The notes under the pieces are model-generated. The model ran no database searches. It had not been told where the DNA came from and worked only from the letters and a program-made list of their open reading frames with translations. A stretch of 64,000 nt of DNA from Flammula alnicola (Eukaryota > Basidiomycota > Agaricomycetes > Agaricales > Strophariaceae). Location: contig JADNRV010000003.1 in NCBI GenBank assembly GCA_015499995.1, positions 62,001-126,000 of the forward strand, read 5' to 3'. This document shows, in pieces, positions 63,994 to 64,000 of this stretch; within the stretch, counting starts at the first letter, position 1; each line of letters starts with the position of its first letter. Made by a program: the position numbers and the translations under genes.

Positions 63994-64000
63994 TGCTCAA

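Overview
The window is nuclear DNA from a filamentous basidiomycete, most likely an agaricomycete (mushroom-forming fungus). The evidence is many short GT-AG introns of about 50-60 nt, compact genes on both strands, fungal-type proteins (TFIIIA, CipC-like DUF3759, MATA_HMG-type HMG box, DCAF7/WDR68, Tsr2, Ilv6, CNT and MFS transporters), and a KDZ transposon of the CxC5/CxC6 kind, a group known from agaricomycete genomes. I cannot name the species.

Left part (1-17089): a TFIIIA zinc-finger gene cut by the window start and a divergent O-fucosyltransferase-like gene; an EF-hand MscS channel; a long, disordered, uncharacterised protein with one membrane segment near its C terminus; a 961-residue transposase-like protein of no family I can name; and palmitoyl-protein thioesterase (PPT1).

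Mobile-element part (17090-28895): two KDZ elements of 4853 and 4851 bp sit exactly head to tail. Each carries a CxC5/CxC6 KDZ transposase on + and a convergent second gene on - with two Cys-rich clusters and two UIM-like helices. Unit 1 is open in both genes; unit 2 has one single-base deletion in each. To the right lie five copies of GGCAGATAACAT within about 410 bp, then a broken, 5'-truncated GT61 glycosyltransferase.

Right part (28896-64000): ordinary housekeeping and metabolic genes. These are a CNT nucleoside transporter, DCAF7/WDR68, an MFS sugar transporter, a small Cys-containing protein, a two-helix membrane protein, a mitochondrial pyruvate carrier, Tsr2, a four-helix membrane protein, a CipC-like protein, COG5, Ilv6, an HMG-box factor, a glycine-rich RRM protein, an Hmt1/ABCB6-type ABC transporter, a small unknown, and NAD kinase. 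The NAD kinase copy can be followed through all its motifs only by allowing about ten single-base losses, all of the same sign. I read this as a local sequence-quality problem rather than decay.

Apart from the transposon gene pair I see no gene cluster acting as a pathway; neighbours share promoters rather than functions. The best candidate for something little described is the KDZ element's second gene (zinc clusters plus ubiquitin-binding-like motifs), followed by the unclassified 961-residue transposase-like gene. Exon limits are given only where I could trace splice sites by eye; gene spans include introns.
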